From positions 1 through 64,000 of the forward strand of contig LRSL01000086.1 in assembly GCA_001563335.1 (NCBI GenBank): DNA of 64,000 nt, in the 5' to 3' direction. The position numbers and the translations under genes were made by a program. The notes under the pieces are model-generated. The model ran no database searches, was not told the DNA's origin, and worked only from the letters and a program-made list of their open reading frames with translations. Shown here one piece after another: positions 25,054-33,314 of the stretch (position 1 is the stretch's first letter; each line of letters opens with the position of its first letter). This DNA is from Candidatus Thorarchaeota archaeon SMTZ1-45. Lineage in GTDB: Archaea > Asgardarchaeota > Thorarchaeia > Thorarchaeales > Thorarchaeaceae.

Positions 25054-26547
25054 ATGTCGTGCCTTTTTTCTTTCAAATGCTCAAGATGTAATCAAACACA
25101 TGACTCTGACTTGTATGCTCCTAGATGCACGAGTTGTGGAGGAGTGTTACGTGTAGAGTATGATATTGAATGTGTAAAAGAAAAACTTGGAAAGAACGGG
25201 TTTGAGAGAAGGACATCAGGAGTATGGAAGTATCATGAGTTATTGCCTGTACTGGACAAGACCAATCTTGTATCTCTTGGGGAGGGTGGGACTTACCTAC
25301 ATAGATGTTATGGTCTAGCTGAAAAACTGGGCTTAGATGAGTTATACCTGAAAGACGAAACAACTAACCCTACTGGTGCGTTCATAGACAGAGGAACTGC
25401 AGTGGAGGTTACTGTAGCAAGACAGAGGGGGTACAATTCAGTCTGCTGTGGGACTACAGGAAATTTGGCAGTTTCACTCGTTGCATATGCTGCAAGAGCA
25501 GGATTGGAAAGTAAGGTGTTCATTGGACAAAAAGGTCATGTTGATTCAGGTAAACTCTACCAGATTCTAGCATATGCAGCTCAGGTTGAAATTGTGAGAG
25601 ATCGAGAAGAAGCTCTATCTCGAGCATGGCAAGAAAGTAAACAGAGTCACTCTGTTGTGCCCAGCAATCCACACTTTCTTGAGGGGGTTAAGACTACAAT
25701 CTTGGAAACATGTGAACAGTTGGACTGGGAAACACCAGATTGGGTGATAGCGCCGATGGGAAACGGTGGACATATCTCAATGATATGGAAAGGACTTGTT
25801 GAACTAAAGGAGCTTGGACTAGTTCCAAAACTGGATGTTAGGTTAGTAGGAGCACAAGCAAGGGGATGTTCACCGATTGTAGAAGCATTCGAAAAAGGTA
25901 GCAAGAAGATAATTCCATCTAGTCATGTTTCAACTGTTGCCATTGACATTGGTGTCAGAGATCCTTCTTGCGGAAACATGGCTCTCGACTCTTTGGAGCA
26001 ATCAAAGGGATTGGCTGTATCCGTAACTGATAGGGAGATTCTCGAAGCGGTAAAAGACTTGGCTCGATTGGAAGGTGTGTTTGCTGAGCCAGCTTCAGCG
26101 ACAACAATAGCAGTGCTGCAAAAACTTGTAAATGAGGGTCGAATTGACAGGGGTGACAGAATTGTCTGTGCTATTACTGGAATGGGGTTAAAATATCCAG
26201 AGATAACACGCACATTCGTAAAAGGTAAGAGTACCTTAGAGTACTTTCTGAGCCACGTGGAGGGGCGTCGTTTTACAACAAAACTTGGTCAAACAAAAGT
26301 ACGAATATTGCAGATTCTTTCAAGAGGAGAGTCTTATGGTTATGCAATCTGGAAATCAATGGTAGATGACTACGGTTTTCGAATCAAAATCCCAAGTATC
26401 TACCAGCATATCTCTGAACTGAAAAATAGTGGGCTTATCGTCCAGACAAGAACCGAGGAAACCTACAGAAAGACTTCCAGAAATTATTATGGTCTGACTG
26501 AGAGAGGGCATCTAACACTTGACCAACTTGAGAAACTATCAGAATAG
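25054..26547 (+). CDS. threonine-synthase-like pseudoenzyme fused to a PadR-like winged helix
   Basis: The first 400 residues follow archaeal threonine synthase: zinc ribbon C9/C12/C25/C28, LKDETTNPTGAFIDRG, the GTTGN phosphate loop (133-137) and MGNGGHISMIWKG. The PLP-binding Lys expected in the (S/A)FKDRG motif is Ile111 (codon ATA, 25384-25386), so the normal Schiff base cannot form. Residues about 412-490 are a PadR-like winged helix (KVRILQILSRGESYGYAIWK, PSIYQHISELKNSGLI). I infer a regulator that senses PLP, an amino acid or a phosphorylated intermediate. It is divergent from the GNAT-ECF S-radical SAM unit. The message is probably leaderless, as no Shine-Dalgarno is seen. Confidence 0.8.
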   Translation: MSCLFSFKCSRCNQTHDSDLYAPRCTSCGGVLRVEYDIECVKEKLGKNGFERRTSGVWKYHELLPVLDKTNLVSLGEGGTYLHRCYGLAEKLGLDELYLKDETTNPTGAFIDRGTAVEVTVARQRGYNSVCCGTTGNLAVSLVAYAARAGLESKVFIGQKGHVDSGKLYQILAYAAQVEIVRDREEALSRAWQESKQSHSVVPSNPHFLEGVKTTILETCEQLDWETPDWVIAPMGNGGHISMIWKGLVELKELGLVPKLDVRLVGAQARGCSPIVEAFEKGSKKIIPSSHVSTVAIDIGVRDPSCGNMALDSLEQSKGLAVSVTDREILEAVKDLARLEGVFAEPASATTIAVLQKLVNEGRIDRGDRIVCAITGMGLKYPEITRTFVKGKSTLEYFLSHVEGRRFTTKLGQTKVRILQILSRGESYGYAIWKSMVDDYGFRIKIPSIYQHISELKNSGLIVQTRTEETYRKTSRNYYGLTERGHLTLDQLEKLSE

Positions 26548-26672
26548 GATTATTTCTGGAAAGAGTCGCGCAGCGTGGGTGTATAGGAGAAGTGTTTTAA
26601 CATCTAATACGTTATTAACCTCACAGCGGTTCGAGCAGTATTGCTGGACTTGGCAGATTGAGGTAGAGAACA

Positions 26673-27053
26673 ATGTCCAAGAAATGGATACAGAGTGATG
26701 ATTGGAAAACCGAAAAACATGTACCTGTAATTGAAATCATGAAGGTTGAGGATGGAAAAGCCTTCGTCAAAGTGTCTGTTGGCAAGGAGATTGCACATCC
26801 AAACACAACAGCCCACCATATCAAATGGATGGATCTCTTTTTCTGGCCAGAAGGAGATAAGTTTCCAGTGGAGATCGGTTACGCAACCTTCGACCATCAT
26901 GGTGAGTCAGCTCAGGGACCAGACACTAGTGGAATTTACAGCGAGCCCGTTACTAAGTTTGTCTTCAAGACTGGCAAACCAGGTACCTTGATGGCTACAG
27001 CTTATTGCAACATTCATGGTCTCTGGAAGAGTGAAGCTGAACTTACACTCTAA
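26673..27053 (+). CDS. superoxide reductase (neelaredoxin type)
   Basis: One-iron superoxide reductase that reduces superoxide to hydrogen peroxide without making oxygen, as in anaerobes. The 126-residue protein lacks the N-terminal rubredoxin-like site of desulfoferrodoxin. The His4-Cys centre is visible: His in EKHVPVIE, two His in IAHPNTTAHHIKWM, and Cys with His in YCNIHGLW. The Glu just before the first His (EKH) is the usual sixth ligand. It is monocistronic, ended by a strong hairpin at 27078. Confidence 0.92.
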   Translation: MSKKWIQSDDWKTEKHVPVIEIMKVEDGKAFVKVSVGKEIAHPNTTAHHIKWMDLFFWPEGDKFPVEIGYATFDHHGESAQGPDTSGIYSEPVTKFVFKTGKPGTLMATAYCNIHGLWKSEAELTL

Positions 27054-27077
27054 GACTCAATCATGAGTTTGATTAAA

Positions 27078-27102
27078 ATGGGCCTACCACGGTAGTGCCC
27101 AT
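27078..27102. terminator. terminator after superoxide reductase
   Basis: ATGGGC-CTACC-AC-GGTAG-T-GCCCAT forms an 11-bp stem with one bulge, followed by a T-rich run. It lies between converging genes. Confidence 0.65.
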
Positions 27103-27147
27103 CATCATTTTCTTCGTTATTTCATTCTTTGAGAGCATTGGAGTCAG

Positions 27148-27405
27148 TTATTCGCGGTCCTTGGTTTTTGATGTTTCAGAAAGGACCGCCCGCCATATTG
27201 TATGACCATCAGAAAGTCCAGCTGCTGTCATTCTCTTTCCCAAATGAAGAGCAAAATCGCCTGACTCAAAATCAACAGGTACTGCTTCCCAAGGCATGAT
27301 AGCAGAGAGTTTGTACTCAGTTCCATCATCTGATGTAATGACATATTGGTCCATTGTTCTGGAAACAATCCCTGTGAGTGACACTTCCTTCATTTCGTCA
27401 TTCAT
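27148..27405 (-). CDS. small beta-rich hypothetical protein
   Basis: An 85-residue soluble protein with alternating strands at the N-terminus (VSLTGIVSRTMDQYVITSDDGTEYKL), which resembles a small OB- or SH3-like barrel. No known motif. It is convergent with the superoxide reductase gene. The composition looks coding; the function is unknown. Confidence 0.5.
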   Translation of the reverse strand: MNDEMKEVSLTGIVSRTMDQYVITSDDGTEYKLSAIMPWEAVPVDFESGDFALHLGKRMTAAGLSDGHTIWRAVLSETSKTKDRE

Positions 27406-27472
27406 AGGTATTCAATTCCCACTATGATAGTCACATTATGTGACTTCGTCCTGTGACCCCTATACGTGGCTT

Positions 27473-27485
27473 CGGTATATATACT
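27473..27485 (+). promoter_or_regulatory. TATA box of the micro-ORF operon
   Basis: GGTATATATACTA lies 31-43 nt before the ATG at 27516, so a transcript starting about 25 nt downstream would have almost no leader. Confidence 0.5.
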
Positions 27486-27515
27486 AAATCTGAGCAGTAT
27501 TTCTTGTGAAATATC

Positions 27516-27620
27516 ATGGCTCTAACAACTAACTCACGAAATTCATCGGTAATGGAGAAAACCAAGGCTCATGTCATGTCGACTGATGCCTTGACCCATG
27601 CATACACCTATCGGAGGTAG
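27516..27620 (+). CDS. micro-ORF A of a tandem trio (34 aa)
   Basis: A short basic product ending in MSTDALTHAYTYRR. The last 12 residues match the C-terminus of the following micro-ORF (ISTDALAYSYLYR): S-T-D-A-L, then aromatic, Y and R at the end. It has a TATA box at the right distance for a leaderless transcript. Its stop region CGGAGGTAG supplies the Shine-Dalgarno for ORF B. No known family; the shared ending suggests duplicated genes or a conserved peptide signal. Confidence 0.5.
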   Translation: MALTTNSRNSSVMEKTKAHVMSTDALTHAYTYRR

Positions 27621-27627
27621 ATTCGAG

Positions 27628-27714
27628 ATGGCGTTTGCTAAGAAACAGAACAAGAGAATCTACAAGAAACAAATCTCGACGGATGCCCTTGCCTATTCAT
27701 ATCTCTACAGGTAG
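27628..27714 (+). CDS. micro-ORF B of a tandem trio (28 aa)
   Basis: A very basic N-terminal half (AKKQNKRIYKKQ) followed by the shared ending ISTDALAYSYLYR. Start ATG at 27628 is placed 8 nt after GGAGGT. Together with ORF A this makes two consecutive short peptides that share a C-terminal motif, which is unlikely for random ORFs. The role is unknown; a nucleic-acid or membrane-binding peptide is possible. Confidence 0.5.
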   Translation: MAFAKKQNKRIYKKQISTDALAYSYLYR

Positions 27715-27723
27715 TTGGTAATT

Positions 27724-27822
27724 ATGATAAGCGTTTCAAAGAAATTCTTCAGTTCATACAAGGATAATGCAAAACGTCGTTGTCACACAAAAAATGAAGT
27801 GCTTATGATGGAAGTAACATGA
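27724..27822 (+). CDS. micro-ORF C of a tandem trio (32 aa)
   Basis: ORF starting 9 nt after ORF B. The product begins MISVSKKFFSSYKDNAKRR and is basic like its neighbours but lacks the shared STDAL ending. Its 3' end overlaps the terminator hairpin. Weaker support than for A and B. Confidence 0.3.
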   Translation: MISVSKKFFSSYKDNAKRRCHTKNEVLMMEVT

Positions 27823-27831
27823 GCACTTCAT
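27794..27831 (+). terminator. terminator of the micro-ORF trio
   Basis: ATGAAGTGCT and AGCACTTCAT form a perfect 10-bp stem with an 18-nt loop, followed by GTTGATTTT. Confidence 0.6.
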
Positions 27832-27858
27832 GTTGATTTTATCACCAATATAAGTGTC

Positions 27859-28476
27859 CTAATCATCAGATCGTATAATCCATCTGACCAATTCAGCAAT
27901 CATCTGATTTTCATCCATAAATTGTGCTCTATAGTCTGAACGTTTGAATGCAAGTAGGACATTCTGCATTCCGGGATCAAAGCCTATGATGCTAACTGCT
28001 TTTTCAATCACATTTGGTCTAAATGCGATTGATGTTAGTAATAAAGAAACTCCAAAAAGACCAATGAGTAGGACGGGCCAAAAGTCAATCGGACGAGCTC
28101 TTGAAATCCTATCACCAATTAGAAAGACACTAAAAATTGCGAAGGCCATGAGCAGACCATCAACAATCAAACAGAGAGATTGGTATCTGTCAGTGCCATC
28201 ATCAGGATTTGCATGATTCTCGCACACTTGGATTGGCAGAACTTTCATTTCAGATGGTTTAGAGTCACCTCTAAATCGCGTGTAGGGGCTGTAGACATAT
28301 TGCCAAGAGCGTCTAAGATATTGTTTTCCAGTTTTTGCAACCTTCAGACGTACAACCTTGGTGGCCGGTGCGCCGCAAACTGGACATGTTTTAGGAAACC
28401 GTGCTTTTAGAAAATCAACTTTGACAAGTGGTTCATCAAAGTACTCTTTTCTAGGACTCAATCTCTGGGTCTCCAT
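27859..28476 (-). CDS. zinc-ribbon membrane protein, unknown function
   Basis: A protein of about 205 residues. An N-terminal TCPVCGAPATK knuckle, with a later VCENHAN segment, may bind zinc. Two membrane segments follow (LIVDGLLMAFAIFSVFLI and FWPVLLIGLFGVSLLL), then a cytosolic C-terminal region containing QNVLLAFKRSDYRAQFM. ATG at 28476 is preferred over a TTG at 28494. It is divergent from the acetyltransferase gene. No family recognised. Confidence 0.6.
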   Translation of the reverse strand: METQRLSPRKEYFDEPLVKVDFLKARFPKTCPVCGAPATKVVRLKVAKTGKQYLRRSWQYVYSPYTRFRGDSKPSEMKVLPIQVCENHANPDDGTDRYQSLCLIVDGLLMAFAIFSVFLIGDRISRARPIDFWPVLLIGLFGVSLLLTSIAFRPNVIEKAVSIIGFDPGMQNVLLAFKRSDYRAQFMDENQMIAELVRWIIRSDD

Positions 28477-28557
28477 TTTATAGCTCTTAATCAAATGAGT
28501 AAAGAGTTTATCGAACAGTGCTTTTTATGGAACATCTTTATTTTCAATATCCTACAA

Positions 28558-29136
28558 ATGAAGCTCATGTATTATGGCGAGTGTGTGTGTCTCAGAGCAC
28601 TTGAATTAGAGGACCTCGACGATATTTTGAAGCACTGGAACAACCTAGAGCTTCGTCAATATCTAAGCAGTCAGACCCCAATGTCCAGACAAGCTGAACG
28701 TCAGTGGCTGGAACGCGCGACTACTTTAGATCCTTGGCGAGATGGAGGAATGACTCTTGCTATTGAGGATAAGAAAACCAAAGAGTTTCTAGGGACTGTT
28801 AGTTTATTCACCATTTCCTCACAACACAAAGCAGCAGAGTTTGGAATTGCAATACATAACCCGGAGAATCTTAGTAAAGGCTATGGTACGGATGCAACTC
28901 GTGTTATGCTATGGATAGCTTTCCACATTCTAGGTCTTAATAGCGTTTTTCTCAGAACTCTGGATAGTAATAAACGTGCACAGAAAGCCTATGAGAAAGC
29001 AGGTTTCAAAAATGCAGGAGTGACTAGGCAAGGGGCGTTTGTCAAAGGAACTTTCCACGACGCCATCATAATGGACATCCTCAAGGAAGAGTTTCTCAAG
29101 GTATATCCTCCTGGTACTGAAGTTGGAAAACCCTAA
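28558..29136 (+). CDS. GNAT acetyltransferase, RimJ/RimL-like
   Basis: Acetyltransferase of the ribosomal-protein or amino-sugar acetylating type. It has YYGECVCLRALELEDLDDIL at the N-terminus, the strand GIAIHNPENLSKGYGTDATRVM with the CoA loop, and the family C-terminal phrase SNKRAQKAYEKAGFKNAGV. The ATG at 28558 removes a non-conserved 21-residue extension encoded from an ATG at 28495, which would almost touch the divergent gene. Substrate unknown. Confidence 0.8.
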   Translation: MKLMYYGECVCLRALELEDLDDILKHWNNLELRQYLSSQTPMSRQAERQWLERATTLDPWRDGGMTLAIEDKKTKEFLGTVSLFTISSQHKAAEFGIAIHNPENLSKGYGTDATRVMLWIAFHILGLNSVFLRTLDSNKRAQKAYEKAGFKNAGVTRQGAFVKGTFHDAIIMDILKEEFLKVYPPGTEVGKP

Positions 29137-29227
29137 TTTAATCAACTAATGAAACACAACAATCAAAAAGAGGTCGAGACGTCAAGCCGCCTAATAATCT
29201 CCACAATTTCAGAAGGAGACAATACTA

Positions 29228-31231
29228 ATGTCTGAGTCAACCCTCCAAGAACGTTCAATCAATACAATCCGCTTCTTGTCCGCAGATGCTGTTCAAAAGG
29301 CTAATTCTGGACACCCTGGAATGCCAATGGGTGCTGCTGCGATGGCATACGCTCTATGGACTCGACATCTTCGTTTTAACCCAAAAAACCCAGACTGGTG
29401 GGACCGTGATCGTTTCATCCTCTCTGGAGGTCATGGGTCAATGCTACTTTATTCCTTACTATACCTGACCGGTTACGACGTCAGCATGGAGGACATCAAG
29501 GATTTCAGACAACTGGGTTGCAAGACTCCAGGGCATCCAGAGAATTTCTGCACTCCAGGGGTTGAGGTGACCACTGGACCACTTGGCCAAGGATTGGCAA
29601 ATTCAGTGGGGATGGCAATCGCTGAGGCCCACCTAGCAGCTGTTTTCAACCGAGCTGGCTACAAGATAATTGACCATTTCATCTATACCATCGTTACTGA
29701 TGGCGACCTAATGGAGGGGCTCTCATCTGAGGCAGCATCTCTTGCAGGACACCTTCGTTTGGGGAAGCTAATCCTTCTGTATGATGACAACCTCATCTCA
29801 ATTGATGGAAGCACAAATCTTACATTTACTGAGGATAGAGGAGCGAGATTCGAAGCATTTGGATGGCATGTACAACATGTAAACGATGGTAACGATGTTG
29901 ATGCTGTGGATAGGGCAATTGAGAGAGCAAAGAATGATCCACGTCCATCACTGATACTCTGTAGGACACATATTGGGTATGGATTACCAAACAAACAGGA
30001 CACAGAGAAAGCACATGGCGAGCCAGCAGGTGAGGAGGAATTGGCTGGTGCCAAGAGGAAACTTGGTTGGCCACTTGAATCAAAGTTCTATGTTCCTGAT
30101 GATGTCTTGGAATACTATCGAAATATAGGAGAAGAAGGCGCAGAAAAAGAGAGAGCATGGAATAAACGATTTGACTCTTATAGCAAGGCATATCCTGAAC
30201 TAGCAGCTGAACTTGAAAGAAGAATGAAAGGTCAACTCGTAGAGGGTTGGGATAGCGATTTACCTACTTTTGATGTAGATGATGGCCCTCTTGCAACTCG
30301 AGTTGCTTCTGGAAAGGTCATCAATGCCCTCGCACTGAAGCTTCCAGAGATGATTGGAGGCTCAGCAGATCTGACTCCATCAAACAAGACATGGATTAAC
30401 AATAGCCCATCATTCCAAGCGGATTCACCAGAGGGCAGAAATATTCACTATGGTGTCCGTGAGCATACTATGGGTGCAGCTGTTAATGGAATGGCAGCTC
30501 ATGGAGGAATAATCCCATTCAGTGGAACGTTTCTCATGTTCTCAGATTACATGCGTCCATCAATCCGATTATCAGCCTTATCCAAACATCGAAGTATCTG
30601 GGTTTTTACACATGATAGCATTGGTGTTGGAGAGGATGGACCTACTCACCAACCAGTAGAGCATCTGGCATCACTAAGAACTATTCCAGGACTTGTTGTG
30701 ATTCGTCCTGGAGATGCCAATGAAGTGGTGGAAGCTTGGAGAATATCTATTGAGCGGAGCCAAGGTCCAACCCTTATGGCATTTACACGACAGAATGTTC
30801 CTATCCTAAATCGGAATAAATACGCACCAGCAACTGGTCTGAGAAAGGGGGCATATGTACTTGTAGACCTAGGAAATACACCAGAGATTATTCTTATGGC
30901 AACGGGATCTGAGGTTCCATTGATTGTTCAAGCTGGGGAGGAACTGTACGATGAGGGAATTAGTGTACGACTTGTTTCATTCCCAAGCTGGGAGTTATTT
31001 GAGAGTCAGAATAAAGAATATCGTGATTCCGTTCTGTTACCCAGTGTAAAGAAAAGACTAGCTGTCGAAGCAGGAGTTTCACAAGGATGGAAAAAATGGG
31101 TAGGAGATGATGGAGACATTATATCAGTTGATAAATTCGGAAAATCAGCTCCTTCAAAGGTGATATTTGAGGCATATGGATTCACAGTAGAGAACATCCT
31201 TGATAGAGCGCGAAAACTACTTGAAAAATGA
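29228..31231 (+). CDS. tkt: transketolase (full-length)
   Basis: Thiamine-diphosphate enzyme that moves two-carbon units between sugar phosphates; 667 residues. Seen are [19 protein letters not shown], the ThDP motif [20 protein letters not shown] with the metal-binding Asp and later DDNLISIDG, the active-site [18 protein letters not shown], and [20 protein letters not shown]. Most archaeal transketolases are split into two short proteins; this one is a single bacterial-style chain. AAGGAG lies 9 nt before ATG. It allows pentose synthesis by the non-oxidative pathway. Bacterial origin is inferred. Confidence 0.95.
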   Translation: MSESTLQERSINTIRFLSADAVQKANSGHPGMPMGAAAMAYALWTRHLRFNPKNPDWWDRDRFILSGGHGSMLLYSLLYLTGYDVSMEDIKDFRQLGCKTPGHPENFCTPGVEVTTGPLGQGLANSVGMAIAEAHLAAVFNRAGYKIIDHFIYTIVTDGDLMEGLSSEAASLAGHLRLGKLILLYDDNLISIDGSTNLTFTEDRGARFEAFGWHVQHVNDGNDVDAVDRAIERAKNDPRPSLILCRTHIGYGLPNKQDTEKAHGEPAGEEELAGAKRKLGWPLESKFYVPDDVLEYYRNIGEEGAEKERAWNKRFDSYSKAYPELAAELERRMKGQLVEGWDSDLPTFDVDDGPLATRVASGKVINALALKLPEMIGGSADLTPSNKTWINNSPSFQADSPEGRNIHYGVREHTMGAAVNGMAAHGGIIPFSGTFLMFSDYMRPSIRLSALSKHRSIWVFTHDSIGVGEDGPTHQPVEHLASLRTIPGLVVIRPGDANEVVEAWRISIERSQGPTLMAFTRQNVPILNRNKYAPATGLRKGAYVLVDLGNTPEIILMATGSEVPLIVQAGEELYDEGISVRLVSFPSWELFESQNKEYRDSVLLPSVKKRLAVEAGVSQGWKKWVGDDGDIISVDKFGKSAPSKVIFEAYGFTVENILDRARKLLEK

Positions 31232-31374
31232 TCAAGTCTTTCAAAGGATTTCAAGTTTTCATAAACCTTTAAACATGAGAATAAGTGTTTATAGGCCTTC
31301 TTATTATACCGTTGTCCCTTTTCTGTTCAACACTCCCTATAAATACTAAATTCTGGGTATATCTTGGTGATTCA

Positions 31375-32322
31375 GTGAATATCTATCAAAAAACATCACT
31401 TGCACTCTTTGCCCTCTTGTTGATAGGGATTGGAGTGCCACTTGCAGCCGCGCAGAGCACGGGAATTCTATACCAGTATTCCGCTGGCATTGCGTCACTT
31501 GAAACAGATGACATCGCTATCAAAGTCACAGGGAATGATCAAGCCCCACACTTTCATTGGTGGGACCCTAACAATCCGACTGTAGACTATCATGTCATGT
31601 TTGTCAGAATGTTTGAAGCGAATGACACCGATTCAAACGGAATCTTTGACAATGGAACTGACATTATGATTGGCGCTCCATTTGTCCTACCTACAACAGG
31701 TTGGGGTTTCAGTGACTTTGAAACAGTCGAGGAAGATGGAAATATTACTGAGGTGCATTTCAACTTCACAACTGAAGCTACCTTTGACCCTCGTCCAGAA
31801 GGCACAGGGGTGGACTATGGAAATCTACCAAGTCTACCAGAGTTCGATTTGGAGATTGAGGTCAGGATACACATGTATCTTGAGAGTCCAGGCGAGTTCA
31901 AATTTGACCTTATAGTCGACGGTTGGAGCTGGACCTATGAGGACTCTCTCCTAGTTCTCATGTTCACAGTGACTGAGAGTACCCATGGGCAATCTCATGG
32001 TGATACTGATCCGTCAGGATTCCATAGAACAGGAACTAAGTTCCAGTTCGAGAACGGGTACTTCGAGTATAATGAAACCGCTCTTGCAGCCAACAACACA
32101 CTGCAGGTTAGAGCCAGTTATGGTGACGCTCCAGGAGCGTATTCAGGGAATGCTGTCTATCTCTCCTTTGAGAACTTTGGTAACGAAACTCTAGAGTACG
32201 ATCCAATACTTGGTGTTCTTTCCCCCGTACCAGGGCTTGTCCTTGATCCAATGACTCTTGGACTTGTGGCTGGAGCTGCAGTCATAGTTATCTTGGCTGT
32301 TGTTCTAGTCAGGAGAAAGTAG
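31375..32322 (+). CDS. surface-anchored secreted protein, unknown function
   Basis: An exported protein of about 315 residues. GTG at 31375, with GGTGA 5 nt upstream, gives a clean signal peptide (SLALFALLLIGIGVPLAAAQS). The upstream ATG at 31285 would bury it. The ectodomain is acidic, beta-rich and glycosylation-prone (many NxT/NxS). The C-terminus is a membrane anchor (LGLVAGAAVIVILAVVLV) with RRK, typical of archaeal surface proteins. HFHWWDP and DTDSNGIFDNGTD may bind calcium. A terminator follows. Confidence 0.75.
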   Translation: MNIYQKTSLALFALLLIGIGVPLAAAQSTGILYQYSAGIASLETDDIAIKVTGNDQAPHFHWWDPNNPTVDYHVMFVRMFEANDTDSNGIFDNGTDIMIGAPFVLPTTGWGFSDFETVEEDGNITEVHFNFTTEATFDPRPEGTGVDYGNLPSLPEFDLEIEVRIHMYLESPGEFKFDLIVDGWSWTYEDSLLVLMFTVTESTHGQSHGDTDPSGFHRTGTKFQFENGYFEYNETALAANNTLQVRASYGDAPGAYSGNAVYLSFENFGNETLEYDPILGVLSPVPGLVLDPMTLGLVAGAAVIVILAVVLVRRK

Positions 32323-32329
32323 TACATCA

Positions 32330-32375
32330 GAGGAAGCGGCCAGTCTGCTTCCTCAAACCTCTTTTTGTTGTTTTA
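32330..32375 (+). terminator. terminator after the surface protein
   Basis: GAGGAAGC-GGCCAGTCT-GCTTCCTC is a perfect 8-bp stem followed by CTTTTTGTTGTTTT. Confidence 0.7.
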
Positions 32376-32389
32376 ATTTCATTGGAAAG

Positions 32390-32692
32390 TTAGTTCTTCC
32401 TTTTCAGCTTTAGCAACTTGACCAGCATCACATAGTGCTTGCGAATTGTCGTTTTAGAAACGCCAATCATGTCAGTCAATGATTATTGAGTGATTGGATC
32501 CTAAGTCAGAATTGCAGCAATGTAGATTGCTGCCCCTATTATCCCACTAGCATTCAGTTCAGTGAGAATCTCCTTTGTTCTCTCATCATCCAGAATGGTT
32601 AAACACCTTATCCGGGTCTGTTCAGGAAGACAAAGTTCGGTAAGAACTTGCCTCGCTGATTGATTAATTCTTTCAAAGTTAAGTTCAGTCAT
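32390..32692 (-). pseudogene. decayed solitary TFB cyclin repeat
   Basis: An ORF of 63 residues ends in ASGIIGAAIYIAAILT then TAG. In the same frame, after DPITQ and a TAA, it continues SLTDMIGVSKTTIRKHYVML to a stop at 32390. The combined text aligns with the end of the intact TFB at 62003 (GALYIASILT, KVTQREIASAAGVTEVTVRNRY). The two stops fall at TFB residues N and R. Only the second cyclin fold is present, with no zinc ribbon. GAGAGG precedes the ATG, so the 63-residue part may still be made. Probably a relic of a TFB-like factor. Confidence 0.6.
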
Positions 32693-32748
32693 AGATAAAC
32701 CTCTCAGGTTTAGTATATAATATGCGTGAAAAAACAGGCTCTAAGCTT

Positions 32749-32758
32749 GTTATATAAG
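32749..32758 (+). promoter_or_regulatory. TATA box of the PNPOx/MarR operon
   Basis: TTATATAAGG lies about 85 nt before the first start codon. Transcription would begin near 32780, just upstream of the tandem operators. Confidence 0.5.
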
Positions 32759-32788
32759 GCGAAAGATTTCACAGACCGAAAGGCTTAA

Positions 32789-32828
32789 TTAGTTAGGTGC
32801 CGAACTAGTTGATTAGGGTCCGAACTAA
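32789..32828 (+). promoter_or_regulatory. tandem 20-bp MarR-type operators
   Basis: Two adjacent 20-bp units repeat head to tail with 15 of 20 bases equal: TTAGTTAGG-TG-CCGAACTAG and TTGATTAGG-GT-CCGAACTAA. Each is itself an imperfect palindrome. They sit between the predicted transcription start and the start codon of an operon whose second gene encodes a MarR regulator, so autorepression by roadblock is likely (inference). Confidence 0.6.
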
Positions 32829-32841
32829 TAGGAGGCTGTCT

Positions 32842-33312
32842 GTGTTGGATGAACCTGAAATCAGAGAGATGTGTCTGAATCTTCTAGATACTGGGTGGCC
32901 AGCGTATCTGACAACAATTGATGATGGGGGATTTCCTCAAACACGTGCAATGTTCAATCTAAGGAATAAGGAGAGGTTTCCCAAGCTCATACCAATCTTT
33001 GATGGACACAGTTCAGACTTTATGATTCTCTTCTCAACAAATACATCATCAACAAAGGTAAGAGACATCAGGAGAAACGGTGCTGTTTCAGTTTATTATT
33101 GCAATCCTGAGAACTGGTGTGGAGTCATGTTTGGTGGAAACATTGAGATTGTTCAGGACTCCGAGCTGAAAAAAGCAATTTGGCATGAGGGGTGGGAACG
33201 GTATTACGCTGGAGGTTATGATGATCCAGATCATACTCTTCTAAGACTCATACCCACTACAGCTCGTGGATGGACTGGGAGTTCAACTTTCAAAATTGAC
33301 TTAGGTGATTAG
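32842..33312 (+). CDS. pyridoxamine-phosphate-oxidase-like flavin-binding protein
   Basis: A split-barrel flavoprotein of about 156 residues, of the general-stress/PNPOx-like group. Typical parts: PAYLTTIDDGGFPQTRAMFNL, a strand FMILFSTNTSSTKVRDIRRN and VSVYYCNPENWCGVMFGGN. GTG at 32842 is chosen because AGGAGG lies 6 nt upstream; an in-frame TTG at 32809 would overlap the operators. It probably binds FMN or F420. It is followed 2 nt later by its presumed MarR regulator. Confidence 0.8.
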   Translation: MLDEPEIREMCLNLLDTGWPAYLTTIDDGGFPQTRAMFNLRNKERFPKLIPIFDGHSSDFMILFSTNTSSTKVRDIRRNGAVSVYYCNPENWCGVMFGGNIEIVQDSELKKAIWHEGWERYYAGGYDDPDHTLLRLIPTTARGWTGSSTFKIDLGD

Positions 33313-33314
33313 AA

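Noticed and set aside
26620-26640. GGTTCGAGC resembling a tRNA T loop
   Set aside because: Flanks do not form the 5-bp T stem and no other tRNA arms are found.
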